A DNA stretch of 64,000 nt from Scalesia atractyloides (GCA_947069175.1 CAMTDV010000007.1:48689681-48753680); one strand, 5' to 3'; counted from the first letter of the stretch, positions 11,096 through 24,700 are shown. Numbers and translations: made by a program. Notes: generated by a model not told the origin, from the sequence alone.

Positions 11096-11420
11096 AACCT
11101 TGCGCCTGCGCAAGGAACCATACCCTCAACAGCATACCTACAAGGATAAACTTGCGCGCAATGTGCAATGGTGTGTCTTCCTTGGAACCAATAGGTCATA
11201 CAATGAACCTTGCGCACTCAGCGCAACGGTGAATTAGACCACAACCGATAGGTCATACGATAAACCTTGCGCACTCAGCGCAAACCACAACCGATAGGTC
11301 ATACGATGAACCTTGCGCACTCACGCAACGGTGAATTAGACCACCACCAATAGGTCATACAATGAACCTTGCGCAGTCAGCGCAACGGTAAATTAGACCA
11401 ACACCAATAAGTCACACAAC
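11096..11420. repeat. GCGC-rich repeat with 46-58 bp tandem units
   Basis: It begins with the TGCGCCTGCGCAAGGAACCA head shared with 1187. Four to five units follow, with the phrase ATAGGTCATAC at 11191, 11248, 11294 and 11350 and a decayed one at 11408. Each unit also has CTTGCGCACTCAGCGCAAC and AATTAGACCA. Confidence 0.85.
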
Positions 11421-11501
11421 GAGCCCTATGTACTTGGCGCAACTGCAAGTTAGACTTACACGCGCAGGCTACTTGACCCTGCGCGGAACTAACAGCCCTC
11501 T

Positions 11502-14500
11502 TGTGACACCCTGTAAAATCGTGTCCAATAATATAGCGACACGTATCGTATTTTATTTTAAGACTATTAAAGACTAACAAGGACTAAAAGCGTCAACATG
11601 CTCAAACTAAGTCTCTGAGTGATCTTCTGATGTCAACATGCATAAACCGAGCCTCTGAATGACCATTAGTGTCAACATGCTTAAAACATAGCCTTTGAGT
11701 AACCGTTAGTGTCAACATGCTAAAACTTGGCCTCTGAGTGACCGTTGTGTCAACATGCCCAGCCTCAGAGTGATATCGGAGTCAACATGCTTATAATGAG
11801 CCTCTGAGTGATCGTTACGAAGTCCTAACTCTCACATGTCCCATTTGTCGGACGAGAGGGATTGAATCCGTAATTAAATAAAAGTTGGACGTTGGAGGGG
11901 TTAAAAGTGTCAACATGTTAATTTATACATCTAAGTGACCTTTTAACGAACCGAGAGTTTGACAATGTCCGAGCATAATCCCGGATATGCCATATATTGG
12001 CTACAGATGGCTAAATATGCTAAAAGGGTGTTTTAGGAGGTTCTAGGAGGTTTTATAAGTTAAGGGGCTAAAAGTGTCAACTTTTGAAAGTGGCTTAGGG
12101 GCGCGAGAGGCAAGGCATGTGCCTGACATCACCTCCTTCAAGCTCTCCAACTATAAATAGCTACAAAGGTTCAACCTTTGAACTTGCACCTTTCTCATTT
12201 TCAACTCTTCTCCCTCCTATGAAAGTTTCTAACTGAAAGGAGCATCCAACCTAGTCCTCTTGCATTCTAGAAACCCCTTGTAAGTGTTCTTTGCTCTTGC
12301 ATTTTCGTTTATAGGCTTTTATAGCCAAAAGTCAAGCGTTTTACGTAAAACGCCTTGACTTTCGGTTAAGACCATTATGGTCCAGCCATTGTTCATAATG
12401 AACATGGCTAAGTGATCGTAATAAGGTAGGTGTTAGTACCTATAAAGAGCACCTCCTGAAGATCACGTTCGCTAGACCAATTGACGGGTCAAAGTCATGA
12501 TATTAAAAAGTCAAACATGCCATTTTTCGGAAAAATCATAAATTGATCTAATATCTGTTATGAAACCTATTTTGACACTTAAACAGGTTGGTAATAATTA
12601 TTAGAACTTGTAAGAACATGTTCGGCTCGTCAATTTCAGTTCTAAGGTCGGTTCGCAACCGAAAGTCGCGAAGTTTGACTTCTGCTTTGACTTTCGATTC
12701 TGACCCGATTTAGATTAGTTAGCTACTGATCTAAAGTTTCATTATGAACATGATATAGTGTAACATAACCCTCTGAGGTTATATTACATTATCATAATCA
12801 GAATCTGAGTTTATGCGCAAGTTCCGTAATTATGCCATTTTTTTTTTACTAAAATGCCCTTTTTGCATAAATCAAGGTTTTAATGATAATGAACATGAAA
12901 ATAATTTTCCTACTGATATAATATTATAATTAGGATTATTTGGGATGTCAAACAATATTATAAGCTGAGTTTATGAACAAGTCCTTGTATTATGTCGATA
13001 AATGACAATTTAGCCCTTTGGCTCATAAATTGGTTTTAATCAAATCTTTTCAAGGTAAATCTTTTACCTACTGATATGTTATATTAAATTACATATTTAA
13101 CACATTTTAATCTGAACTTAACATCAGTTTTCATTAAACAGCGTATAAAACGTCATTTTACGACATATCCGCCGGTTTCGGCGCATAGTATGGTTTTAAA
13201 CCATATTATTTGACCACGACTTGTTACCTACTGATTTTAAAACTTATTTTAAATATATTTACAGTAGGTACATCATATAAACAAAGAATCCCAAATAATT
13301 TATAAACTTTGTGTAAAATGACCAAAATGCCCCTTCGGTGCATGTTTGGCATAAAAGATAATTTACACATATAATCAATATCCTACTAATATTATATCAT
13401 ATTTTTCTAGAATACTTATAGTTATAATATTAAATTTTATTCAAGTTCCTTTTATACAATATGAAATTACCAAAATGCCCTTATGAGGTATAATTTCATT
13501 TTTAAAACCTTAACGGGCATATAAGTTGATATCCTTCTAATATTAAAACTTATTTAAAGTATAATGGCATATAGAACTTGTCCATGACTTATCCGGTTAC
13601 CCGATATTGCTAATATGCGTACGGTTAAGTATATGTAACTATTTTACGAAAATTAACCGAAACGGGTCTAACCTTGTCATTTAAGTTTCAAAATCCAGAA
13701 TGTTTATAGTTTACCCATATTATGCAAGTCAAAGTACTTGTCGGGTTTAAACTACATTCTATCCGGTCATCGTTTAATCAAGCGCTATACGTCTTGATCA
13801 TGTACACTACTCGGTCTAAGTCTATGACTTAAATAAGACCGTTAGTATTTAATTGGTTAGCTTATGTCATAATCCAGACTAGAGCTTTCTGGTAAATGCT
13901 ATCTGCACTTATTCATTTTGGATACCGCTAAGATATTAAATCAAGCATTTTTAAATCAAGACTAGCTTAGGTAAATACTCTTGACTTTTTCCCTATACGG
14001 GCTTGGGATACGGTAAATTATTACCGCTTGGTCGGAAATGGGATCAATCGAATGCCGGATTGTGGCTAGTAAATCCGCATATTCCATTTTAATCAGTTTT
14101 GTTTGATAACTTAAACATCGGAGGTTAAATTACCGTGTCCTGGATATCCTCGGCTCATTACATTAGATAATGGCCACGACCTTAGCGCAGGGTGTAGGCT
14201 TACAACTGACAGACGCTCAAATGCAAATTAACCAAGACGTTGAGGATAACTCCTCTGTGAGTTCTATGTGGTGTGTATTTAATCATGTCTCGATCTCTGT
14301 ACTGGGCCCTATATGTATGGACAAACATGTGAATCTGTTAACAAGGTTACAAAGTAACTTTCCCAAGTTATAAAAGATTTGTTCCCTGTGCACTTAAATC
14401 TAATTTAAAAATGTTTTTAAAATGATACAGTCGGGTGTATTTACCAGCGAAAGCTGACGTATTGTCAAAAGACTAAGCTTGCAGGTATAATATGAAATAG

Positions 14501-14790
14501 GCCGGAAGCTGCTCGGTAGTGAAATAAGAGGATCTTGCAAATCCTCAGAGCTGCCCTAAAGTCTGTTTTATATTCTTTCCTTATACATTTTTACGATCCG
14601 CCTGTGGATCTTTTATTACGAGCCTGTATATTAGTTTGTATTTCGAACATTTTGTTTGTAATAGTAATTTTACTCCAAGACTTCCGTTGTGCCGTGTTTA
14701 ATTGACAATGATGTTATCAACTTACGTCACGATACTCCCCACCCGGGCCCACCGGTGTATGGATTTGGATAGGAAATCCGCGGTGTGACA
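11502..14790 (+). repeat. 5' LTR (3289 bp)
   Basis: Starts TGTGACACCCTGTAAAATCG and ends CGGTGTGACA. Colinear with 21763-25235 but about 165 bp shorter, because a block present near 22395-22590 in the 3' LTR is missing here near 12105. A series of CTCTGAGTGA and GTCAACATGC repeats occupies its first 320 bp. Confidence 0.95.
12152..12158 (+). promoter_or_regulatory. LTR TATA box
   Basis: CTATAAATAG in the LTR, conserved at the same place in the 3' LTR (22606-22612) and in the fragment at 52656-52662. Three-way conservation supports it as the core promoter. Confidence 0.6.
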
Positions 14791-14792
14791 GG

Positions 14793-14807
14793 TTGGTATC
14801 AGAGACA
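14793..14807 (+). other. Primer binding site, initiator tRNA-Met type
   Basis: TTGGTATCAGAGACA begins two bases after the 5' LTR and matches the 3' end of plant initiator tRNA-Met (TGGTATCAGAG). Confidence 0.85.
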
Positions 14808-14960
14808 AGGTTTGAGAGAATTAAACGCTATCCTTTTGTGTTTAATCTCAAACTTACATGAGCGCATTCCTTAGACTTCAGAGTCTAGGCATTGATCTAG
14901 GATTACTCATTTCATTATTAAGTTATTAGTATTGTTTTTGAATTGATTTTTAACAGGAAA

Positions 14961-16010
14961 ATGCCGCCACGTGTAAGAGGAAGAGGAAAAGGACCAATGA
15001 GGGGATGACCTTCAGGACATGTTCCCCACATCCACATCACCCGAACCCCTATGAGGACTCGGGAGGTTCATGGCCATTTGCCCAACATTCGCCTACTCAC
15101 ACTCAAAGTTCTTACCACTCGTACCATTCGCACCACTCTCACCACTCCCATCACTCTCATGATTCTTACCATGATGAGTTTAATCCAAACCAATATTTAA
15201 ATACACCTCCAGCTGATCAAAATCAGTTGGACCAACCAAACCCTATGGACGAGGACTCCGACCCGGAGATGCAGCCGTCGGGATCGCATACGCATCCCAT
15301 TGAAATCTCAAGCGATTCGAACTCCTATGTCGGATCGCCTTACCAAGGTCCTAATGAGTGGGACCAATATTAGAACCAATTTACCTTCGCTACTACTCCT
15401 TCCCATCACTCCCAACCACCTCCCGTAAAAAAGATGTGCACATGGAATCGGTGGAACAACCCCAATCGCCACTAGAACCGCCAAGGAGGAAAAGAGGAGC
15501 ACGTATGTCGGTACGTACGGGTCAACGGTCGGGTTCGCTACCACCATTGCCCAAACCTTACCCAACTATTCACGAGGACCCATAAATGGGTGGACCCTCT
15601 AACACCTCACCTGTGGTAGAACCAACACCAACACTTGCAGTTCAACCACCACTATCGGGTTATAATAACCCAATCCCCAGATATCCAGACACGTCTGGAT
15701 ATGACCCTTTATTCCGTCTACACCAATAGACTATCAAGCATGGTCGCATGACCCTTACATGCAAGCGGTCATGCATAACGCACTTTACCCATCTCCTTTC
15801 CCACCTGCTTATCCACCTACTAGATATCCAACTTATGGGTACCATTATCCGGTAATGCCACAACCACAACCTCCGCTGCCACTCGAGGCCATTAATGAGG
15901 CCTTAGAACAAATGAAAGAAATGCAACAACAAGCGGAGAAAACAGAGAAGAAGACAAACAAGTTCCTCAAGAAACTCTCCAAACTGGTTAAGGGAAAGAA
16001 GGGCGAGTGA
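14961..16010 (+). pseudogene. Extra upstream ORF of the 11502 element (basic start, His-rich, coiled coil)
   Basis: An ATG at 14961 opens a basic Arg/Gly leader (MPPRVRGRGKGPMRG) stopped at 15006. The product continues in another frame (15005-15373) with a Ser-His-His-rich tract around 15110-15170, shifts again (15358-15585), and ends in a frame from 15759 to a TGA at 16008. That last part is Pro/Tyr-rich, then a Glu/Gln/Lys-rich coiled coil with a highly basic tail. At least three frameshifts are needed. It is separated from gag proper by 1.25 kb of tandem repeats. I do not know its function; a nucleic-acid-binding or particle-associated role is a guess from composition. Confidence 0.7.
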
Positions 16011-16560
16011 AGTCTCTTCTAATAACTTATGTTAGTCCCTGCGTGGGCATTTTTATTTCTTTAAAGTCCTTGCATGGACAATTTATTTCATTGTTTCTAG
16101 TATTGTAATTTATAATTGGAATTTAATGAAGTATCTTTGGAATTATATATAAGTATTCATCCTTTTCAAACGAGCGTCTCGATTTTATTCGAAATTTGCG
16201 TTCTGCGATATAATTCCAAAAAGATCTTAATGGTTTTGATTAGCCAAGTGGCAAAGACCACATAATTGGCCAACATTATAAATGATAGTTAAGGATAAAA
16301 GGGCCTTCTATCATGATAGTTAAGGGAACTTATCCTTCTGTCCAGAGGTGGTGGACTTAAGTTCAAGCCTCTAAGTCATTAAGGTCAATGCGACCGGGAC
16401 TATTAATCAACCATTAAGGTACTATTATGTTAACATTCAGGAACGTTCATACTCCTAGTAGTGTGACTTGAGGAACCACACTACCCTTCAAGGTAATGGA
16501 CTATGTCCTAACCTTATATAGCCTACATGATCAAATTTAATCCCAGCTAATATCATCAGT
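16011..16560. other. Non-coding spacer in the 11502 element
   Basis: No open frame is supported. Words such as TTAAGG and GTCCTTGC(A)TGGAC recur, but no clear repeat array is seen. Confidence 0.5.
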
Positions 16561-16760
16561 GTGATGATTAAACATCCATTAGTGATGTATTGCCCTTGGG
16601 GCTATGATTAAACATCCATTAGTGATGTATTGCCCTTGGGGCTATGATTAAACATCCATTAGTGATGTATTTCCCTTGGGGCTATGATTAAAACATCCAT
16701 TAATGATGTATTGCCTTTGAGGCTATGATTTAACATCCATTTAGTGATGATTTACCTTTG
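16561..16760 (+). repeat. 40 bp tandem repeat, about five copies
   Basis: Unit built from CTATGATTAAACATCCATTA and GTGATGTATTGCCCTTGGGG. The first three copies are almost identical and the last two are degenerate. It lies between the extra ORF and gag of the 11502 element. Confidence 0.95.
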
Positions 16761-16816
16761 AGCAATATAATATTGTCAAAATGACAACGACAATTGTGAT
16801 TAATATAACCCCCTGT

Positions 16817-16990
16817 CCATATTTTATGTCCATTAGTGACAGGCCTATTTGCCATATTTTATGCCCATTAGTAGCAGGGCTATGTGCCATATTTTTATGT
16901 CCATTAGTGACAGGCCTATGTGCCATATTTTATGTCCATTAGTGACAGACCTATGTGTTATAAATTTTATGTCCTTCGTGATAAGCTTAA
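16817..16990 (+). repeat. 35 bp tandem repeat, four to five copies
   Basis: Unit built from CCATATTTTATGTCCATTAG and TGACAGGCCTATGTG. It shares the core TCCATTAGTGA with the 40 bp array upstream, so both may derive from one ancestral repeat. Confidence 0.9.
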
Positions 16991-17262
16991 GAGCTAAATT
17001 TAAATTGTTGAATACGACAATGACAGTTGTGACATTATAATCCACTATCTAGTAATATATGGACTATGTCCAAATTTTAATTTGCCTTTGATGGTCCTAT
17101 TAAGACCTAGTCCAAATATAGATATGTTAAGCCTAAGAGTTATGATGTTATTCACACTAGTTTAGGCAATGGATTGTCATATCCAATGTTTAAAGCCAAT
17201 ATGGTTGATATACCATGGCTAAGTGAAGCTTTATTGGTGTATAGAACCAAAGCTCAAGAGAT

Positions 17263-18390
17263 GGCTAACTCGGATGAGGCATAAAGTAGCCACTGGGATG
17301 TTGACTCTAACAATGCCGAAAATAAAGATATTAATAATGTTAATCTTCAGGCTCGCATTGATGCAGCTGTTGAAAAGGCCATGGGAAAGGCGATAGAAAA
17401 GCTTAAAGAGTCGAGTGCTGCTCGCTCTAGACCATTATCAATTACCCCATCCTTATCTCGTAAGGAGAGCTCAGTTCACTCTTCGAATGCAAAGAGTGAA
17501 CCAAAGAAAATAAATTTTGCTGATAGGTCCCGTTCTCTTAAAGACGGATGTAACTATAAGTATTTCATCTCATGCAAGCCCCAAGACTTTAATGGGGAGA
17601 AAGGAGCTGTGGAAGCCTTAAAGTGGCTGGATGAGATGGAGACAATTGTAGATATCAGTAGCTGTACTGATAAGGATGTGGTCAAATATGTATCACAGTC
17701 CTTTAATGGCGATGCCCTAATCTGGTGGAAAGCCATGATCCAGTCTATAGGTAAAGTACACCTGTATAATTTGGGATGGTCCAAATTTGTGGACCTTGTT
17801 AAGAAACTTACTGTCCACCCCACAAGGTGGAAAAGATAATGAAAAACCTAGATTGTCGGAAGTATGTTTCAGATTTCAACTCCCTATCTAGGTTAGTTTC
17901 CTATCTGATCACCCTGAAACTAAATGCATTGCGCATTTTATCAATGGGTTAGCTCCTGAGATTAAGGGCATGATAAAGGCTGCTCAGCCTAGTACTTATA
18001 GATCCGCTGTTGACCTGTCCCTATCCCTCACCCTTGTTCTAGTAAGGAAAAAGTCAGTTAAGTCTGAAACTGACGGGAAAAGAAAGAGAGAAGATGACAA
18101 CTCCCAGAGGTTTAATAAGAAAAATAAAGGGAAATTTGGGTTCAAAAGGAACCAAGACAAGTCGGCTGTGACGCCAACATGCAAGACTTGCAACTGCAGG
18201 CACTGGGGACAGTGTAATTATGATCCACAAAAATAAACCCTGTGGTATCTGTAAGAGAAGGGGGCATAAGACCCTAGAATGCAAGGATCTTAAGGATGCC
18301 GTCTGCTACGTCTGCAATTAAAAAGGGCATATTAAGACTAACTGTCCTAAGAACCTTAAGAATAATAATGCGAAGCCTGGAGAGGCCAAG
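17263..18390 (+). pseudogene. gag of the 11502 element
   Basis: A start near 17263 (MANSDEA, then a stop) leads into a coiled coil (17330-17430) and a retrotransposon gag domain at 17540-17840, with the typical F.G..GAVEALKWLDEME and ALIWWKAM blocks. The frame then shifts. A basic linker and two Cys/His boxes follow at about 18180-18350; the second, CYVCN...H....C, is interrupted by a TAA where a codon before Lys-Gly-His is expected. Gag would form the particle and bind RNA. This copy is broken by several stops and frameshifts. Confidence 0.9.
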
Positions 18391-21300
18391 AAGGGGAATG
18401 CACGTGCCTATCAGATGACTGCAAGAGAAGCTATTAATGACAACAATGTCATAACAGGTACATTCATCATTAACAATATTTATGCTAGAGTTCTTTTCGA
18501 TTCGGGTGCAGATAAATCATTTGTGGACCATAAGTTTAGTAAACTACTTAACTTGCCCATAAGAACTCTAGATAAAACTTATGAGATAGAACTTGCTAAT
18601 GGAAGTTTAGAATTCGCATCTTCCATTCTTGATGGATGTTCTATATTCATTAAGAATCATTCTATCCCTATCTCTCTTTTGCCAATGAAATTGGCGGGGT
18701 TCGATGTACCAAGCCCGCATTACCTGCGATAAGAAACTCATCGAAATTAAAACCCCATCCGTAGAAATGATCAGCATCCCTGGAGATTCATAGTATGGAT
18801 TGCCAGACAAGGTGTCGTTATTTAAGGCATCCAAGTGTTTAGGGAGAGGTTGTGTCATTTACATAGCACAAGTCACTATCAACGAGCCTAAGCTAAATAT
18901 TCAAGACCTTCCAGTTATTTCGGAGTATTCCAATGTCTTTCTCGAAGAACTACCAGGCCTACCTCCAGACAGGCAAGTAGAATTTAGAATCGATATCCTG
19001 CCATGATCAGCACCAGTTGCTAGAGCTCCATATAGACTAGCACCAACAGAAATGAAGGAGTTGAGGACACAAATAGATGAACTCTTAGAGAAAGGCTTTA
19101 TTCAGCCAAGTTCCTCACCTTAGGGAGCTTTTATCCTCTTCGTTAAGAAGAAAGACGGTTCAATGCGAAGGTGCATTGATTACCGTGAGCTGAACAAGAT
19201 AACAATCAAGAATTGTTATCCCTTGCCCAGGATCGATGATTTATTTGACCAACTACAAGGGGCGAGTTATTTCTCCAAGACTGATTTAAGATCTGGATAC
19301 CATTAGCTGAAGGTTAGAAGTGAAGATGTTCCTAAAACTGCCTTCAGGACTAGATATGGTCATTTTGAATTCTTGGTGATGCCTTTTGGGCTCACAAATA
19401 CACCTGCGGCATTCATGGATCTCATGAATAGAGTCTGCAAACCATATTTGGATAAGGTTGTCATTGTCTTCATAGACGACATACTTATCTACTCTCGTAA
19501 TCAAGCTGACCACGAGAAACATCTTCTTTGCATCTTAGAACTGCTAAGGCAAGAGAAGCTTTATGCTAAGTTCTCTAAGTGTGAGTTTTGGCTTAGAGAA
19601 GTCCAATTTCTTGGACATATGGTAAGTGAGCGTGGTATCCAAGTGGATCCTGCCAAAATAGAGGCCATAATGAATTGGGATGTACCCAAAACCCCATCAG
19701 AGATTCGTAGTTTCCTAGGATTGGCTAGTTATTATAGGAGATTCATTGAGAACTTTTCGAGGATAGCCATTCCTTTGACTACCTTGACCCGTAAGAATGT
19801 TAAATTTAATTGGGGTCCGAAACAACAAGAATCCTTTGAGATTCTCAAACACAAGTTGAGCAATGCTCCTGCATTATCTCTACCTGAGGGTATTGGAGAA
19901 TTTGTAGTCTATTATGATGCATCGCACACTGGCATGGGTTGTGTGCTAATGCAAAAAGGCAAAGTGATTGCCTATGCATCACGACAATTAAAGGTGCATA
20001 AAAGGAATTACACCTCCCATGATTTGGAATTGGGTGCCGTTGTATTTGCACTAAAATTGTGGAGACATTACTTATATGGCACAAAGTGTATTATATACAC
20101 AGACCATAAAAGTCTCCAACATCTGTTCAATCAGAAGGAATTGAACATGCGACAACGCCGATGGATGGAAACACTTAATGATTATGATTGCGAGATTCCC
20201 TACCATGCAGGCAAGGCAAATGTAGTTGCTGATGTCTTAAGTCCAAGGAACGGGTTAAACCTATAAGTTTAACACCAAAAGCATTGAGCTCAGAATTAGC
20301 TTAAATGAGAAGCTATTAGATGCGCAGAAGCAAGCCCTGTTAGAGGCTACCATTCCTAATGAAGGATTAGGCGGAACTGTTGATCAGTTAGCGCCTGGAA
20401 AAGATGGAATCCTTAGGTTTAATGATAGAATCTGGGTTCCAATCTTTGGAGGACTTAGAGATCTAATCCTCCATGAAGCGCATAATTCAAGATACTCAGT
20501 TCACCCGGGTGGTGACAAGATGTATCAAGATTTATAAAGGAATTATTGGTGGATAGGTTTGAAGAAATCAATAGCCACTTATGTAACTAAGTGTCTGACG
20601 TGTTCGCAAGTTAAGGCCGAACATCAAAAGCCGTCAGGACTTCTACAACAATTGGAAATTCCCACATGGAAATGGGAAATGGTAAATATGGACTTGATTA
20701 CCAAGTACCTAAGACCAAAAGTGGAAATGACACTATTTGGGTCATTGTGGATAGGCTGACAGAGTCAGAACATTTCTTGCCAATAAAGGAAACGTATAAT
20801 TCAGATAAATCGGCTAACTTGTATGTGGACAAGATTGTGTCCCTACATGGCGTGCCAATATCTATTGTATCTGATAGAGATACTAGATATACTTCTCATT
20901 TTTGGAAAAGTTTCCAACAATCTTTAGACACACGATTAAACTTTAGTACGGCTTACCATCGCAGACTGATGAACAAAGTGAGCGTACTATTCAAACCTTG
21001 TGAGACATGCTCCGAGCATGTGTGATTGATTTAGGTGGAAGTTGGGATGACCGCTTACCCCTAATAGAATTCTCCTACAATAGTAGTTATCATATGAGTA
21101 TCAAGACTGCTCCTTTTGAGGCCTTGTATGGGAGAAAATGTAGAACGCCCGTATGTTGGGCAGAAGTTGGGGAAGCCCAACTATCAGGTCCATAGATTGT
21201 CTTGGAGACCACGGAAAAGATTGTGCAAATCCATGATCGTCTCAAAGCTGCCAGGGATAGGCAGAAAAGCTATGCTGACAAGAGGCGTAAACCTCTTAAC

Positions 21301-21722
21301 TTCCAAGTATGGGACAAAGTCATGTTATAAGTATCACCCTGGAAAGGTGCAATGCGCTTTGGGAAAAGGGCAAGTTAAGCCTAAGATATATCGGACCATT
21401 CGAAATAGTCGAATGTGTCGGCACTGTAGCCTATAAGCTCAGATTGCCTGAGGAGCTTAGTGGAATACATGATGTGTTACACATCAGTATTCTTAAGAAA
21501 TTTCTAGCCGATGAGTCGCTAGCAATATCACACAAGGATGTGCAAATTGATGGAAACCTAAGCTTCACTGAGAAACAGATTTCGATCGAGGATCGACAGG
21601 TTAAGAAGATCCGAAGGAAATTTATACCTATAGTAATGGTTAAATGGGACGCCTTTAGAGGTCCCGATTATACATGGGAGGTTGAGTCCACTATGCGCCA
21701 AAAGTACCCCCCATCTTTTTGA
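18391..21722 (+). pseudogene. pol of the 11502 element: PR-RT-RH-INT-chromodomain-like tail
   Basis: Protease with the DSGA active site lies at about 18505. Reverse transcriptase spans about 19010-19730, with the FIDD catalytic block near 19470 (polymerase aspartates kept). RNase H follows (about 19800-20260; YYDASHTGMG, YTDHKSLQ). Integrase begins near 20460 with an H-H-C-C zinc region (CLTC at about 20590), but the core is shifted between frames. The tail has VKWDAFRGPDYTWEVES near 21650, the style of Tekay-type chromovirus ends. In-frame stops occur at 19003, about 19122, about 19305, 20535 and others, so no complete polyprotein can be made. The longest open stretch is 19373-20266. Confidence 0.93.
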
Positions 21723-21748
21723 ATAAAATCTCGAGGTCGAGATTCTTT

Positions 21749-21762
21749 TAAGGGGGTGAGGA
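21749..21762 (+). other. Polypurine tract of the 11502 element
   Basis: TTAAGGGGGTGAGGA abuts the 3' LTR start (TGTAACACCC), as expected for the plus-strand primer. Confidence 0.85.
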
Positions 21763-24700
21763 TGTAACACCCTGTAAAATCGTGTCCAATAATATAGCGA
21801 CACGTATCGTATTTTATTTAAGTCTATTAAAGACTAACAGGGACTAAAAGCGTCTACATGCTCAAACTAAGTCTCTGAGTGATATTCTGATGTCAACATG
21901 CATAAACCGAGCCTCTGAATAACCATTAGTGTCAACATGCTTAAAACATGGCCTCTGAGTGACCATTAGTGTCAACATGCTAAAACTTGGCCTCTGAGTG
22001 ACCGTTGTGTCAACATGCCCAGCCTCTGAGTGACCGTTGTGTCAACATGCCCAGCCTCTGAGTGACATCGGAGTCAACATGCTTATAATGAGCCTCTAAG
22101 TGATCATTTACGAAGTCCTAACTCTCACATGTCCCATTTGTTGGACGACAGGGATTGAATACGTAATTAAATAAAAGTTGGACGTTGGAGGGGTTAAAAG
22201 TGTCAACATGTTAATTTATACCTCTGAGTAACCTTTTAACGAACCGAGAGTTCGACAATGTCCGAGCATGATCCCGGGTACACCATATATTGGCTACAGA
22301 TGGCTAAATATGCTAAAAGGGTGTTTTAGGAGGTTCTAGGAGGTTTTATAAGTTAAGAGCCTAAAAGTGTCAACTTTTGAAAGTGGATTAGGGGCGCTCG
22401 CAGGGCGCAAGACACAAGGCATGTGCCTATCGCGGCCAGCCAGAGGGTTGTATCTGCAGAAAAATTGCCTTGGCCACCACACAAAGTGCCAAAAACTAAA
22501 CTCGAAACTATGGATTCCCAAACTGCTATGCCACGTTTTGGGACACTTGTAAGCTCCCTCTTACACCCCTTAGCACCTGGCATCACCTCATTCAAGCTCT
22601 CCAACTATAAATAGGTGTAAAGGTTCAACCTTTGAACTTGCACCTTTCTCATTTTCAACTCTTCTCCCTCCTCTGGAAGTTCCTAACTGAAAGGAGCATC
22701 CAACTTAGTCCTCTTGCATTTTAGGAACCCCTTGTAAGTGTTCCTTGCTCTTGCAATTTCGATTATAGGCTTTTATAGCCAAAAGTCAAGCGTTTTACAG
22801 AAAACACCTTGACTTTCGGTTAAGACCATTATGGTCCAGCCATTGTTCGTAATGAACATGGCTAAGTGATCGTAATAAGGTAGGTGTTAGTCCCTCTAAA
22901 GGTACCTCCTGAATATCACGTTTGCTAGACCAATTGACGGGTCAAAGTTATGATATTAAAAAGTCAAACAGGCCATTTTTCTGAAAAATTATAAATTGAT
23001 CTTATATATGTTATGCAACCTGTTTTGACACTTAAACAAGTTGGTAATAATTATTAGAACATGTAAGAACATGTTCGGCTTCTCAATTTCAGTTCTAAGG
23101 TCGGTTCGCAACCGAAAGCCGTGAAGTTTGACTTCTACTTTGACTCTCGATTCTGACCCGATTTAGATTAGTTAGCTACTGATCTAAAGTTGCATTATGA
23201 ACATGATATAGTGTAGCATAACCCTCTGAGGTTATATTACATTATCATAATCAGAATCTGAGTTTATGCGCAAGTTCCGTAATTATGCCATTTTTTACTA
23301 AAATGCCCTTTTTGTATAAATCAAGGTTTTAATGATAATGAACTTGAAAATAAGTTTCCTACTGATATAATATTATAATTAGGATTATTTGGGATGTCAA
23401 ACAAGATTATAAACTGAGTTTATGAACAAGTCCTTGTATTGTGTCGATAAATGACAATTTAGCCCTTCTGCTCATAAATTGGTTTTAATCAAATCTTTTC
23501 AAGGTAAATCTTTTACCTACTGATATGTTATCTTAAATAACATATCTAACACATTTTAATCTGAACTTAACATTAGTTTTCATTAAACAGCGTATAAAAC
23601 GTCATTTTACGACATATCCCCCGTTTTCGGCGCATAGTATGTTTTTAAACCATATTATTTGACCAAGACTTGTTACCTACTGATTTTAAAACTTATTTTA
23701 AATATATTACAGTAGGTACATCATATAAACAAAGAATCCCAAATAATTTATAAACTTTGTGTAAAATGACCAAAATGACCCTTCGGTGCATAGTTTGGCC
23801 ATAAAAGATAATTTACATATATAATCAATATCCTACTGATATTATATCATAAATAAGTCATTTTTCCAGAATACTTATAGTTATAATATTAAATTTTATT
23901 CAATTTTCCCTTTATACAATATAAATTACCAAAATGCCCTTATGAGGCATAATTTCATTTTTAAAACCTTAACGGGCATATAAGTTGATATCCTACTAAT
24001 ATTAAAACTTATTTAAAGTATAATGGCATATAGAACTTGTCCATGACTTATCCGGTTACTCGATATCGCTAATATGCGTATGGTTAAGTATATGTAACTA
24101 TTTTACGGAATTTAACCGAAACGGGTCTAACCTTGTCATTTAAGTTTCAAAATCCAAATGTTTATAGTTTACCCATATTATGCAAGTCAAAGTTCTTGTC
24201 AGGTTTAAACTACATTCTATCCGGTCATCGTTTAATCAAGCGCTATATGTCTTGAACCTGTACACTACTCGGTCTAAGTCTATGACTTAAATAAGACCGT
24301 TAGTATTTAATTGGTTAGCTTATGCCATAATACAGACTAGAGCCTTCCGGTAAATGCTATTTGCACTTAATTCATTTTGGATACGGCTGAGATATTAAAT
24401 CTTGCATTTTTAAATCAAGACTAGCTCAGGTAAGTACACTTGACTTATTTTCCTTATACGGGCTTGGGATACGGTAAATTATTACTGCTTGGTCGGAAAT
24501 GGGATCAATCGAATGCCGGATTGTGGCTAGTAAATCCGCATATTCATTTTAATCAGTTTTGTTTGATAACTTAAACATCGGGGGTTAAATTACCATGTCC
24601 TGGATACCATCGGCTCATTACATTAGATAATGGCCACGACCTTAGCGCGGGGTGTAGGCATACACCTGACAATGCAAATTACCCAAGACGTTGGGGATAA

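Noticed and set aside
16561..16990. CRISPR-like direct repeats
   Set aside because: Units are contiguous without unique spacers and lie in a plant retrotransposon; simple tandem arrays.
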